Origin: a virus
Virus record (IMG/VR): IMGVR_UViG_3300013132_000128
Span: 1 to 34,606 of that record
Strand: one strand, 5' to 3'
Length of the DNA stretch: 34,606 nt
Under the pieces are notes generated by a model. It had not been told where the DNA came from. It saw nothing but the letters and a program-made list of their open reading frames with translations, and made no database searches. Position 1 is the stretch's first letter. Each line of letters starts with the position of its first letter. Below, one piece after another: positions 21,724-31,558 of the stretch. Position numbers and translations under genes: made by a program.

Positions 21724-23502
21724 CTACCTGACGTATTTATTAACGATGCCTAAAATATTTGACGGAATAGGCGATTGAGGCGCGATTGCTGCGGGAACTC
21801 TTGCTCCTCCTGCGGACATTAGATTTGCTCTAGCTTCAGTTACACGAGCCTCGGCAATAGCAATCTCTTCAGGGGTGCCTATAGTGCGAGCCACTTTGAG
21901 TTCATCTGCGGCGTCATCGAGGGCAGCTTTGTACACTTCCACGTTCAAGCCACGCTCTCTAAGCCCGCGTTCTTCTTTACGCTCGGCACCGCGCTCTCCA
22001 CGCTCCAACCTGCGTTCTTCAAGCTCCATGCCCGCAATCTGCATTTTCTGAGCAAGTTCAGCACGATTAAGTTTAAGTTGCTCAGACCGGGCAGTAAGGT
22101 CCGAAATGTTGTCTGCACGCTTCTCTTCAAATGCACGTTGAGCAACACGCTCGCCACGTGCCACCTCGTCTTGATACCGACGAAGCGAAGCCATTTCTTT
22201 ATTAAGCTCGCGCTCGGTTTGCTTCAATTCTTTCTGAGTAGCGTTGTACTGCTGCAGACCACCAATGGCCCCTTCAGCCAAAGCTCCAAGTCCAGTCGTA
22301 CGTTGCCGCCCAGCACGGGCAGATGCTGCAGCCCATTCAAACCCAGCTTTTGCAAGAGCCATACGAAGAGAATCTTGTTTGTCTTTATCTAATCCGCTAA
22401 TTGCTTTTTCAATACGTTTCTTCTCTTCGCCTGAAAACGTATCTGGGATTGACTCAAACTTACGCCCACGTTGCTCTGTAATTAATTTAGCGAACGGATC
22501 TGTAGCCCCACCTGCCGAGGCAGCCCCTTGTCTTCCAGTAGTCAAAGCAGGCGCTCTGGGGACATCTTGGCGAACATCTTGTCTGGCACGACCAATAGCC
22601 GTGTCAAACGCGCTACCTGCCGCAGCACTACTTGAGTACGGGCTTGTTGCTCCCATAGGAGGAACCGCGCTTTGTGCTTCTGCAGCCTGAGCAGGGGAAG
22701 CATTAATTCTTTCTGCAATTGCTGAACTGGCTTGGGCAAATCTTTCCGGAGTATCTGGAGACAGTCTACGCACCATAACCCCAGAAGATGGAACTTCTTT
22801 TAACCCACCAATTCCTGCTAACGAAGCGTCACTACGCCGAACCTTTCCTTGTTCGTCATACATGTAGGCAGGAAATTTACGCGAATCAAATTTAAACGCT
22901 CCGCCTGTTGGAATGCCTTGCTTAACCAATTCAGCATAACGGCTCAAGTATTCTTGAGGAGCAACATAACCCGTGCGGCGCAAAAACTCATCATAAGCAG
23001 CTTTTGCTATATCCCGATTTTCATCGTTTGCCAAAGTACGAAGTTGTTCAGTAGACATCTTGGTGAAATCAATTTCTTCACCAAATCCACCACCTTGGAA
23101 AGCAACGATGCCACCGCTCGCAAACTGCGGGTATTCCATCAAACCAGCGTCGATACCGCCAAGCCCACGACTCATGGGATCTTGCATCTCTGGGTTGTAA
23201 CTTGTAGGGCCACCGTACCCAAGCGAGCCACCGCGCCCGCCTCGCTGCTGCATCTGTTGCTGCTGATCTATCATGTTCAACTGATCTTTAATTGTCGGCG
23301 GTGTTTGTGGCGGCTGAACCTGTTGCTGCTTCAGTCGCTGAAACTGATTCATCATCGCGTACAAGTCTGCAAGAGGCGCAACACCTTGTGTCGCCATGCT
23401 TTTCACATATTGCACTGCTTGTTCAGGTGGCATCCCTTTGGCAATAGCCTGCTGAAGCGAGGACATCATTGCACGACCCGTGCCGCTGACTGGACCGATC
23501 AT
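21724..23502 (-). CDS. probable internal virion protein with long coiled coil, 592 aa
   Basis: Start ATG 23502 overlaps the upstream stop as ATGA. The N-terminus is helical and rich in Met and Gln; Gln runs occur near 57-86. The segment FASGGIVAFQGGG (127-139) is a short motif that recurs in phage virion proteins, and a related form occurs in the 1206-residue protein upstream. Residues roughly 400-520 form a long coiled coil with many Glu, Arg and Lys. The Ala/Gln-rich helical character and the place between other ejection-type proteins suggest an internal core or ejection protein, like gp15 or gp14 of T7 in role. I see no enzymatic site. Confidence 0.7.
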   Translation of the reverse strand: MIGPVSGTGRAMMSSLQQAIAKGMPPEQAVQYVKSMATQGVAPLADLYAMMNQFQRLKQQQVQPPQTPPTIKDQLNMIDQQQQMQQRGGRGGSLGYGGPTSYNPEMQDPMSRGLGGIDAGLMEYPQFASGGIVAFQGGGFGEEIDFTKMSTEQLRTLANDENRDIAKAAYDEFLRRTGYVAPQEYLSRYAELVKQGIPTGGAFKFDSRKFPAYMYDEQGKVRRSDASLAGIGGLKEVPSSGVMVRRLSPDTPERFAQASSAIAERINASPAQAAEAQSAVPPMGATSPYSSSAAAGSAFDTAIGRARQDVRQDVPRAPALTTGRQGAASAGGATDPFAKLITEQRGRKFESIPDTFSGEEKKRIEKAISGLDKDKQDSLRMALAKAGFEWAAASARAGRQRTTGLGALAEGAIGGLQQYNATQKELKQTERELNKEMASLRRYQDEVARGERVAQRAFEEKRADNISDLTARSEQLKLNRAELAQKMQIAGMELEERRLERGERGAERKEERGLRERGLNVEVYKAALDDAADELKVARTIGTPEEIAIAEARVTEARANLMSAGGARVPAAIAPQSPIPSNILGIVNKYVR

Positions 23503-24533
23503 GATGATTTACTACCTCCAAGCCCACCAAACAGACTGCCTAGCCCCAATCCTACGCCAGCAATCTGCCCAAACAAACTACCCGGCTGTTGATACAAAGT
23601 TTGCGTTTGGCCGGTAGCCGGGATACCCCGCAAGATACCCATACCAAACTCAGCCTGCTTGTACGGAAATTGCTGTTTGTTGATGAACTCTTGCAACTGC
23701 TGATTAAGCAACTGCTGTTCCAAAGCTTGCATCTGACCGCCAGCACCAAGTTGAGCACTAGTAATGCCCATACCCTGTTGGTATTCCTGCATACCAAGCC
23801 CGCCCAATGCCCCCGCCGCAGCCAATTGCTGTTGCAGACCCTGCAGCCCAAGCCCAGCGCCAAACTGCCGAGAGGACTCTGCCAACTGCTGCCCAGCTAG
23901 TCCGTACTGAGCACGAAGTTGAGCATCTTGAGCAGCCTGTTGTGCAGCCTGCTGATACGCCTGCTGAAGTCCCGTGGCCTGAATACCCTGCAACTGCCCT
24001 TGCAGATTACGCTGTGCCTCAGATTCCATCAGGGCTTGGCGCGTACCGCCCAACGCCCCGGCACGAGCAGAAGTAGCACGAAGCCCCGGAATCTGACGAG
24101 CATAGTCCTGAACCGCTTGGCGCTTTTGCTGCTCAACAACGCCCTGCATATAAGGCGACATATACGGTTCTAGCCCACCTTCTCGTAAAAAAGGCGAACG
24201 GTAATACTGTTTACGGCGCAGGGGGCTGTATTGGCTTAGTTCACCTGCCCGCATTCCAGCCAAAGAAGCAAGCCCTGAAGCAGCCCCAATTTGCGGGGCC
24301 ACTTGCATACCTGCCGTGGCTTCAATCGCTTGTTGCTGGAGGGGGTTAAACGCCGCGACAGTCTGTCCACGGTATGGCTCGTAGCCTTGACCGATCAAAC
24401 CGGGAATAAATGTTCCGCTTGTTGGGTCTACCCCACCAAACACGTTTCCTAGCAGTTGCTGAGCATACGGCTCGGCAAACTTCGGAATGGTTGAACTAAT
24501 CTGGGTTTGTTCTACAGGTTCTGCAGTAGCCAT
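23499..24533 (-). CDS. probable internal virion/ejection protein, Gln/Ala-rich, 344 aa
   Basis: Start ATG 24533 has GGGAG nearby upstream. The protein is Gln-, Ala- and Gly-rich and mostly helical. Residues 126-176 (SPYMQGVVEQQKRQ, then SARAGALGGTRQALMESEAQR) match a segment I know from phage proteins thought to be ejected with the DNA. The C-terminus (321-344) is a glycine-zipper-like stretch (LFGQIAGVGLGLGSLFG), which could insert in a membrane to form part of a channel for DNA. By size and nature it is a fair analogue of T7 gp14, though similarity of sequence is not claimed. Confidence 0.7.
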   Translation of the reverse strand: MATAEPVEQTQISSTIPKFAEPYAQQLLGNVFGGVDPTSGTFIPGLIGQGYEPYRGQTVAAFNPLQQQAIEATAGMQVAPQIGAASGLASLAGMRAGELSQYSPLRRKQYYRSPFLREGGLEPYMSPYMQGVVEQQKRQAVQDYARQIPGLRATSARAGALGGTRQALMESEAQRNLQGQLQGIQATGLQQAYQQAAQQAAQDAQLRAQYGLAGQQLAESSRQFGAGLGLQGLQQQLAAAGALGGLGMQEYQQGMGITSAQLGAGGQMQALEQQLLNQQLQEFINKQQFPYKQAEFGMGILRGIPATGQTQTLYQQPGSLFGQIAGVGLGLGSLFGGLGGSKSS

Positions 24534-24545
24534 GTTCGCTCCCGA

Positions 24546-27500
24546 TCAAGCAGGTAAATAACGATCAGTTTTTACAGCGGGGGCTTGCCGTGATCTGCCC
24601 GTCCGCGCCTGTCGTATCTGCGCCATCATTTTATGAAGTTTCTTCGCTCCCGCATTCGTGGAGCCATTACCGAGATGCGATACCACATCAGCAGGGATGA
24701 CAAACTCGCCATCTGCCAGTGCAGCACGTTGTACTCCCTTACCGCGAATAACGGCAGGGATATCGTCAGACATACCATCGCCTTGACCGCGCAGTAGTTT
24801 ACCCCCTGCACGATATTCAGACATCGGTGGCATACCGCCACCTGCAAAGCCGAAATTGTAGTCGTCGCCTATCGCGCCACCCATCGCAAATCTGTATTGA
24901 TCAGATTCCGGACGATACATAAGGCGCTCTCCAGCATACGGATTATATGCTTCATAAAGAGCACTAGACTCGCCTGTTGGTTGAATAGACTCCACTGATA
25001 ACGGAACAGATTCGTCAGTCGGCATGATGGATTCATATCTTTCTGGTCTTTCTGGAGGGGCTTCCGGAATTAACCCAGCGTCAACGCCTGAAAAATCAGG
25101 CACCGGCATGATGCTTTCGCGTTCAGGAATCAGCGCCACATCGCTAGACCCACCACCTCCCGGTCCTGCTACCGGCATGATGCCTTCACGCTCTACCTCA
25201 CGTGCAGCAAACGGAGTATCTGTGGCAAAAATGTCCCTCGGTCGTCCTTGGAACCCTGCAGGCATCTGCCCATACATTTGCACAACAGGCGGCGGCATCC
25301 CTGCATACACAGGTCTCTCGCTTACCATCTTGTATTTGCTGTCACCCTTAACTTGCGAATTGCTGATCGGCGCACCAGCCATAAAGTTGTGAATCAGATC
25401 CGTCATCATGAAGTCTTGAATGCGCTTAGCATCGGCATTCTGCGGGCCTGATCCCATGCTGTTCAGCCATGGCTCCACAACTTCTTTGTACATCGTTGTT
25501 GGGTCAACATCCTTATTGACCTTGCCGCTCTTGACTGCATTGTTGATGACTTGCGTCATGTCGTACACAAAATCTTCGTTGCCCGTACGACCGTATGCCT
25601 GCTGCCCCGCGAAGTCGTTCTTGTTGGTACGGTAAAAATTGATAAAGCCTTGAGCAAGTTCTTCAGGCGGTGCCTGACCAAACCCACGGCCTTGATCCAC
25701 CGCGTTCCAATAATTACGCAAGGCTACGTCACCAAACTCCTTGGTATTGACGAGTGATGCACCGATAGCTGCAACGGCTGCTGCGGCAAGGCCTATCGGG
25801 CCCAATGATGCAAGACCGCTATATCCCGCCAATGACGCCGCACCCATCCCGGCACCAAGTCCGCCCAAAGCAGCACGGGCTTCATTACCTGACTCAATGC
25901 CCTTAAATGCTTCATAAGCACCAAGTGCTGTCTGAAGACCGGGAATAATTTTGCCTTGCAGACCGCTAAGCCCGGCTTCAGACCCTGCAGCGGCGGTTCC
26001 AGAAGTACCTGCAGCGGTACCAGCACCGGCCCCGGCAGCACCAGCCGCACCGGACGCAGCAGCGGCAGCACTCGGTGCTGCACTAAACCCAATTAAGTTA
26101 CCCAAAGCGTCGTATATTGGAAGTTCAATACCAACAGAAGCCACTCTGCCTAGTCCAGCAAGCCCTGCTAACCCGCTTCCTAACGTAGAAGCTCCAGACA
26201 AATAACTACTTAAAGGTCGAGAAAAATCTCCAACGCGGGTTTTTGCTTGAAGGTCAGCATCAAGTTGCCGTGCCGTGTCGTCATTAATAACGATGTCTTC
26301 CCCTTCATAAGATACGGGGGTAACTGTGGTTGCTGTAGCAGGCAAATTTGAAACATTGGCAAAAGGACTAATTGCGCTAAGTGCACCAAGTGCTCCAGTC
26401 GTATACGGAACAGCCGATGTTGCAGAAGGACGAGGTTGCTGCGTAACAGTTGGGTCTTCCCGAACAACCATCTCCTCGCCTTCATAGGAGACAGGTTCAA
26501 TCGTTGTCCTAGTTGGAGGAAGCGCGGTTTGCGGGGTTACAAAAGTAGGCAGCGTCAATGCGGCAATCGTGGGGTCAAGCGCAAAGTCTTGGGCAAACTT
26601 TTGATCTGCCATCGCTTGCTGTTGCTGCTGCGTTGGCTGCGGTTCTTCTTTCGTACCAAATTTATCTCTTAGATAATCAACACCCGCGCCGATTCCTTTG
26701 TTGAGCAGATAACTACCCGCAATAGACCCAGCAAGTGCACCAAGCCCATCACCAGCAGGAGTCCCACCGCCATCAACTCCAGCACCGCCCGTGCCGGGAA
26801 TAAACGGATATCCGCCCCCTAGTACACCCGTACCACCACCCATACCCCCAGCACCTTGGGCACCATACGGAGAACGAGCGCGACGGTTCAGTTCTTCAAT
26901 ATACGCACGAGTTGCCAGTACATTTGGATCATTTGTGGGCATTGCATACGGCGAAATAGTGATCGGAGTAAATGTCTCCGGACCTCCCGGCACGATACCG
27001 CCTTCTGCAAACCGCTCCTCGCCTGTGTACGGATCAATTTTTGGTTCGTACCCACCTACAACTTCACGCGGCTGCGGGGAATTAGACTGGTAATTCGCCT
27101 GCATTACTGTTGAAAGCGGGTAATTTTGATTGGGGAACGGGTAAGGAGCAGTCTTATGAGGGAACGACCACCTCGGGTTCATGTTCTCGTCAAGTAACTG
27201 AACCGCTCCACCCTGTGCAAATCCACGAGGGCGCGGTGCCAACTGGAACGGGTTATACGGCACAAGCCCTTGCGGAGTACGCTTGTAATACTGCCCCGGC
27301 AACTGATAAGGCTGATCTCGCCCAGTGCCATATTGCGGGTTAAACCCACCCGGTATGTAAACAATATCTTCGCCCGCCCCACTGCCAACCTGAAGGGGCT
27401 TTTGTTCTGGCGTAAGGGCATTTGCTACGCCCGTAAATACCGCTGTCCGGCTAAGCGGATTCCCCAACGCGCTCATGAACGCAGTACGGCCTTCGGGCTT

Positions 27501-28166
27501 CATCAAAGCAGAAATACCGCCCATGTACGAAGGAGTCGGCGGGGGAGGGGTGTAGGGCGTATAGTCAACCGGCTTGATGGCAATACCACTTAAAGCCGAA
27601 GGTGCGGCCTTTGGAGAAAATATCCCGCCAACATCGGATAGCCGGGTTGCTTCAGCAGTAGCACCCACCGTTCCACGAGCCGCTTCAGCGGCTTCCCCTG
27701 CTTTAGCCGCCGCAGCCACAGGAGAGGCTTGGGGGGTTTCCACTTCAGCGGGTGCCCCTGCAACAGATGCAGCCTTCAACCCTTCGCCAATCTTGGCCCC
27801 GCTATAGGCACCCAGACCCGCCATGAGGCCTTTCTTCAGGTCGCCTTCAATAAGCCCTGTAGCGCCACCTACAATGAGCGCAGTGCCCAACGCCTGACTG
27901 CCAAAACCGATTGTTTTAGCAAACTCTTCAACACCGGGAATACCCGGCAGCACAGCGCCTGCAATCATCGGCAGGATCTTTTTCAAGAACGAAAACTGTG
28001 GTTGCCCTGTTATCGGGTCATACAGGTCTTCTTGCCGCGCTCCGTAGGACATCGCAAGCTGTTGAAGTCCCGCCACTTCACGAGGGGTCATCCGGACATT
28101 CATAACGTCCGAGTCGGCGTACGGAGAAGCGGTCAAAGCCGCCAAACCCATCGGATACTGGTTCAT
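24546..28166 (-). CDS. large probable virion/ejection protein, 1206 aa
   Basis: Start ATG 28166 follows GAGG. Residues about 60-135 are glycine-zipper-rich and may insert in membrane (IAGAVLPGIPG, ALIVGGATGLIEG). The middle is low-complexity Pro/Gly/Thr-rich with duplications (PVSYEGE twice; ESIMP-like element four times at about 989-1064). Two central hydrophobic Ala/Gly-rich regions follow the same pattern. The C-terminus has GDGMSDDIPA then ADGEFVIPADVV from 1151 and LGNGSTNAGAKKLHKMM, a module I recall as frequent in phage virion proteins. It is probably a core or ejection protein; no enzyme motif is seen. Confidence 0.72.
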   Translation of the reverse strand: MNQYPMGLAALTASPYADSDVMNVRMTPREVAGLQQLAMSYGARQEDLYDPITGQPQFSFLKKILPMIAGAVLPGIPGVEEFAKTIGFGSQALGTALIVGGATGLIEGDLKKGLMAGLGAYSGAKIGEGLKAASVAGAPAEVETPQASPVAAAAKAGEAAEAARGTVGATAEATRLSDVGGIFSPKAAPSALSGIAIKPVDYTPYTPPPPTPSYMGGISALMKPEGRTAFMSALGNPLSRTAVFTGVANALTPEQKPLQVGSGAGEDIVYIPGGFNPQYGTGRDQPYQLPGQYYKRTPQGLVPYNPFQLAPRPRGFAQGGAVQLLDENMNPRWSFPHKTAPYPFPNQNYPLSTVMQANYQSNSPQPREVVGGYEPKIDPYTGEERFAEGGIVPGGPETFTPITISPYAMPTNDPNVLATRAYIEELNRRARSPYGAQGAGGMGGGTGVLGGGYPFIPGTGGAGVDGGGTPAGDGLGALAGSIAGSYLLNKGIGAGVDYLRDKFGTKEEPQPTQQQQQAMADQKFAQDFALDPTIAALTLPTFVTPQTALPPTRTTIEPVSYEGEEMVVREDPTVTQQPRPSATSAVPYTTGALGALSAISPFANVSNLPATATTVTPVSYEGEDIVINDDTARQLDADLQAKTRVGDFSRPLSSYLSGASTLGSGLAGLAGLGRVASVGIELPIYDALGNLIGFSAAPSAAAAASGAAGAAGAGAGTAAGTSGTAAAGSEAGLSGLQGKIIPGLQTALGAYEAFKGIESGNEARAALGGLGAGMGAASLAGYSGLASLGPIGLAAAAVAAIGASLVNTKEFGDVALRNYWNAVDQGRGFGQAPPEELAQGFINFYRTNKNDFAGQQAYGRTGNEDFVYDMTQVINNAVKSGKVNKDVDPTTMYKEVVEPWLNSMGSGPQNADAKRIQDFMMTDLIHNFMAGAPISNSQVKGDSKYKMVSERPVYAGMPPPVVQMYGQMPAGFQGRPRDIFATDTPFAAREVEREGIMPVAGPGGGGSSDVALIPERESIMPVPDFSGVDAGLIPEAPPERPERYESIMPTDESVPLSVESIQPTGESSALYEAYNPYAGERLMYRPESDQYRFAMGGAIGDDYNFGFAGGGMPPMSEYRAGGKLLRGQGDGMSDDIPAVIRGKGVQRAALADGEFVIPADVVSHLGNGSTNAGAKKLHKMMAQIRQARTGRSRQAPAVKTDRYLPA

Positions 28167-28173
28167 ACCAACC

Positions 28174-28767
28174 TCACAGATTCACCGCCGAGACCCATGT
28201 TACCGTGATGATAACCGAAGGGATTTCGGGAATATTGCCTGTTGCAGCCTCGGCCAACAAGACCGTGCCGGTGCTTGGGGACTGCCAAACAATCTCAAAA
28301 TAGTCGTTAGCCGCGAGGGTCAAGACCCAGTTCCAAGCCGCGACTTTCTCATCATTGGGGCCAGCAATCACAACCTTGGTAGCCGAGTTCGGGACGTTAA
28401 TACCGTTGATCCGAATCCAGATATAGATCGTGGTATTACCGCCGCCCACATGGTCAAGCTGGGCTGAAAATTGTATGTTGTATACACCCGTCTGCGTGAC
28501 GTAGACCCGAGTTGTTTCTTTTTTGACGGCATACACGGTATCTTCATCGTAAACACTATTAACCTGCATCAGATTAACGGCATCAGCGACTGGATTAGTC
28601 TGCGTTGTGGTGTCGTAGAACGAACCGTGCGGCACCGGGGCATTGACCTTGTTGGTCAACTGCGTAAAAAACAAACGCAGTATGCTTAAGAATTGGTTCT
28701 GATACCGCTGATCGTACGCGGTCGGCCCCACAGGTAGGTTTGGCGCTGCGACGTTATTGTTAGCCAT
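28174..28767 (-). CDS. jelly-roll (C1q/TNF-like) structural protein, 197 aa
   Basis: The ATG at 28767 overlaps the upstream stop (TAATG). The first 50 residues are polar and look flexible or helical (YQNQFLSILRLFFTQLTNKV), followed by beta strands of a jelly-roll type: TGVYNIQFSAQLDH, then IYIWIRINGINVPN and DYFEIVWQSPSTGTVLL. The TGVYNIQFSAQ and NDYFEIVW strands match the way C1q/TNF-like domains appear in phage fibre or decoration proteins. It is likely a trimeric tail or capsid accessory protein, possibly binding a receptor. It lies between the hub gene and the ejection genes. Confidence 0.7.
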   Translation of the reverse strand: MANNNVAAPNLPVGPTAYDQRYQNQFLSILRLFFTQLTNKVNAPVPHGSFYDTTTQTNPVADAVNLMQVNSVYDEDTVYAVKKETTRVYVTQTGVYNIQFSAQLDHVGGGNTTIYIWIRINGINVPNSATKVVIAGPNDEKVAAWNWVLTLAANDYFEIVWQSPSTGTVLLAEAATGNIPEIPSVIITVTWVSAVNL

Positions 28768-31070
28768 TATCTACGGCCATCAGGTCGAACGTCGATTCTC
28801 ATCATGCCCATCTGCCATGCTACGCCAAGTTCGGTGGAGTCAATCCGAAACGCCATTTGACGACCGCGCACTCGCGTGTAGACCTGACCCGTGTACTGCT
28901 CAACCGGGATTACTGCTGTACGGGTAACGCTCGGCTCATCGGCAGGGGTGTAATTAGAGCCTGAGTTTTGCCGCGCTTTGACCGTCAACATGACAGACGG
29001 ATTCGTAGCCGTAGATCCTGCAAAGGTCAGGTCAGGGATGATGCGCCAAACGTAGCCAAAAGTTTGACCATCCTGAATATCAAAATCTGATGACTCAATG
29101 TAAGCCTCAATCGGCTCTGGTGTGCCCGTAGAATTATCGTTAACACCAAACTCATGCAGCAACACTTGGTTGGGAGCAATCATCGACACTTGCGTATCAA
29201 TCGTATGCGAGGCCGCTACTGTGCCATCTACACCACGAACGCATCCGGTCAAAGAAGTAGCTGTGCTTGTCGTGTAACTAATCTTCTCAGAGTCGATCTG
29301 GACGATCCCTGACTCTGGATAGGACGCGGCATTGAGCATCGGGATAACTGTGACCGTGCTATCGATAGCTTGGCTCAAATAGCTTGTCTGCACCCCAAAC
29401 GCCGCGAGTGGATACTGACGAAGTGAATGCTCAGCCCACGCCGAACGATTCAAAGTTCCGTAGTACCAAATACGCTCAAGATAGTTATAGATGACGTAGC
29501 TGTCGTTGGTGTCACTTCCCGCAGAAGGATAGAACCACCAGATTTCGCTGTAGGCTTCGTTGTGCCCGCACGCAATTTGCGCGGATTGATCTTGATTGAT
29601 GTTACCAAAGACGTACTGACGCAGGGTGCAAGGCAGCGTTTCTACGCGACCGCTGTAGGCATAGAACTTATCGCGGCCCATCCAATACGTGACGTTGTTG
29701 ACCGTACGCAGCGCATTCTGCGAAATGATGGAGATGTCTTGGTCAAGCAGCGTAAAGCCCCACACAAACGGAGGCCCAAGGTACTGCATGGAGTAAATGG
29801 CCGTGTCAGTCCAGACCAACAACTCTTGGCGTGAATTATCTGCCGCAACAATGTATGAGCCATGCGATATGCGCTGCTCACCAGATTGGTTCGTCGTCTC
29901 AGGCACCCACTCCCACGGCGCATCAGCATCGGACCAACGCACAAGAAGCGGATCAAACGTCGTCGTGAAACTTGTCGGATCATAGGGCGTAGACCCCATC
30001 GTGATCGTAAAATTATTTACTGACGAGTCAATGATGACGTTGGTCTCAGTCGGCACATGACGCCCTGCGTAGCTAAAATTCGCAGTGATCGTGGCTGATG
30101 AAGTCGTAGCTGCAGAAATTGGTACCGTTAAACCACCAGCCCAACTTGTCAAAACATACGCGCCAGAGGGGATGCCCGTACCAGAAACCACAGATCCTGT
30201 ATTGATACCAGTTGCATCAGAGACAGTAAGGGTTGTTGCGCCCGATGCAAACGTAGCCGTTGTAGTGAATTTAGTAATCGTGTTTGCGTAGGTCGATAGC
30301 AACGTAGCCCGCGCCCACGTGGACGTATCTTTTGTCCAGTAATAAATATCCCCCGCACGTTCTGCAAAAATTAAATCGTTGCCGTAATTAAAACCTGACC
30401 ATAGTCGAAGCGGCGTACCGGCAGGGATGTTTGATCCCCAACCACCTGAACCCCACGGAGGTCCACCCCAACCGACTTGGGTGGTGTAGACCGCGTTACC
30501 TGCATTGATATCGTAAGTCGAAATTACGTGCGAACCGCCACCTGTCACAGTAGATAAGCAGATTGAGGGAGCAAAGATGGTAAACGTATCGGAACTAGGT
30601 ACCGAGATAACTTCGTAAGCCCCGCTAATCACAATCGTCTGCGACGAAGTAACCGTGAGCGTAGAAGCGCCAGAAAAACTGACATACGTACCAATCGACG
30701 TACCATGCGCCGTGGCGTTAACTGAAATAGAACGTGAGTTAATCGTCGTGGTGAAGGGGTTAAGCGTGAGGCTCGTGCTGCCTGAGACCGGCGTGATGTC
30801 GTTGTAGTCACCACCCGATTCCACATAGACCTTCTGGTTGGTGCCTGTGAAAAGCAGGTTCAATCCGTCAGTCGTGATGTAATTCCAGAGAAACCGTGCA
30901 ACGCCTACATAAGTGCTGCCAGTATCTGAAGCATTAGTCCAGCCACCAATCTTCTCGGCGTAGCCTGAACGGAACCTAACTTTGTCAGAAGCGTAGAAGC
31001 CGCCCTCGTTGGCATACGAAGTGGACTCACGATTAACGCCGGGTCGCAGTTCCAGTTTTTGCAGTGGCAT
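28767..31070 (-). CDS. probable tail hub/nozzle protein, 767 aa
   Basis: Start ATG 31070 overlaps the endolysin stop (TGATG). The N-terminus (LRPGVNRESTSYANEGG then KVRFRSGYAEKIGGW at 30-44) is a pattern I recognise in phage tail proteins. The middle carries strand-rich Thr/Ser regions that may be Ig-like inserts. Near the middle to C-terminal half are repeated Trp/Tyr blades (VWGFTLLDQDISIISQNALR, YWMGRDKFYAYSGRVETL, RIWYYGTLNRSAW), suggesting a beta-propeller as in the tail proteins gp12 of T7 and gp10 of P22. It would form the tail tube end. The family link is inferred from pattern. Confidence 0.7.
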   Translation of the reverse strand: MPLQKLELRPGVNRESTSYANEGGFYASDKVRFRSGYAEKIGGWTNASDTGSTYVGVARFLWNYITTDGLNLLFTGTNQKVYVESGGDYNDITPVSGSTSLTLNPFTTTINSRSISVNATAHGTSIGTYVSFSGASTLTVTSSQTIVISGAYEVISVPSSDTFTIFAPSICLSTVTGGGSHVISTYDINAGNAVYTTQVGWGGPPWGSGGWGSNIPAGTPLRLWSGFNYGNDLIFAERAGDIYYWTKDTSTWARATLLSTYANTITKFTTTATFASGATTLTVSDATGINTGSVVSGTGIPSGAYVLTSWAGGLTVPISAATTSSATITANFSYAGRHVPTETNVIIDSSVNNFTITMGSTPYDPTSFTTTFDPLLVRWSDADAPWEWVPETTNQSGEQRISHGSYIVAADNSRQELLVWTDTAIYSMQYLGPPFVWGFTLLDQDISIISQNALRTVNNVTYWMGRDKFYAYSGRVETLPCTLRQYVFGNINQDQSAQIACGHNEAYSEIWWFYPSAGSDTNDSYVIYNYLERIWYYGTLNRSAWAEHSLRQYPLAAFGVQTSYLSQAIDSTVTVIPMLNAASYPESGIVQIDSEKISYTTSTATSLTGCVRGVDGTVAASHTIDTQVSMIAPNQVLLHEFGVNDNSTGTPEPIEAYIESSDFDIQDGQTFGYVWRIIPDLTFAGSTATNPSVMLTVKARQNSGSNYTPADEPSVTRTAVIPVEQYTGQVYTRVRGRQMAFRIDSTELGVAWQMGMMRIDVRPDGRR

Positions 31071-31558
31071 CAGGCAACTCCCGACAGATACAGCGCACGT
31101 TCATCTTTACGACGTTTAACTAAACCCGGCAGCACACGGCCACCCGCCTTGGTCCACTTTAAGAACTCATCCGCTGCGTCTTCGTAATCACCCCGGTTGG
31201 TCTTCATTCGCAGCGTAGAGCGTTGCAGATTGCCTAGCCCGACATTAAACGAAAAAGATACGAGGCTATCGAAGACTCCTTGACGATCAGTAGCAGCAGG
31301 GCAAAGTCGAAGAACGCCACGCTCAAACCTGCCAAGGTCTTTAGCCAAAATAGCGTCCACCTCTCCCATACTGAGGACGCGATCCCAGCCTTGGGGTATC
31401 GGTAGATTCTTGCGATCCTCATACTTCACCGTCGCATGAGCCGGGTCTATGACATGACCCACACCGACCGTCCACAAAAGCGCCGGACAGCGGTAAGGTT
31501 TAGTCCTCACCCCTTCGTGGTGCTTGATCATCTGGATGGCGGCAGGGCTGACTTTCAC
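31070..31558 (-). CDS. GH24 endolysin (T4-type lysozyme), 162 aa
   Basis: I choose GTG at 31558, whose GTGA overlaps the holin stop, giving translational coupling; a longer frame starts TTG at 31588. The protein is a muramidase that degrades peptidoglycan at the end of infection. The catalytic pattern Glu-x8-Cys-x5-Thr is present as Glu15, Cys24, Thr30 (IKHHEG, YRC, LLWTVGVGH), the Cys form of the GH24 E-x8-D/C-x5-T triad. There is no signal or SAR helix, so export depends on the holin. The C-terminus (GRVLPGLVKRRKDE) closes the fold. The length is usual for single-domain phage lysozymes of Gram-negative hosts. Confidence 0.9.
   Translation of the reverse strand: MKVSPAAIQMIKHHEGVRTKPYRCPALLWTVGVGHVIDPAHATVKYEDRKNLPIPQGWDRVLSMGEVDAILAKDLGRFERGVLRLCPAATDRQGVFDSLVSFSFNVGLGNLQRSTLRMKTNRGDYEDAADEFLKWTKAGGRVLPGLVKRRKDERALYLSGVA

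Noticed and set aside
22849-23592. + strand frame of 247 codons opposite the coiled-coil virion gene
   Set aside because: It is a shadow of the - strand gene; its translation is rich in Cys, His and Arg without domain structure.
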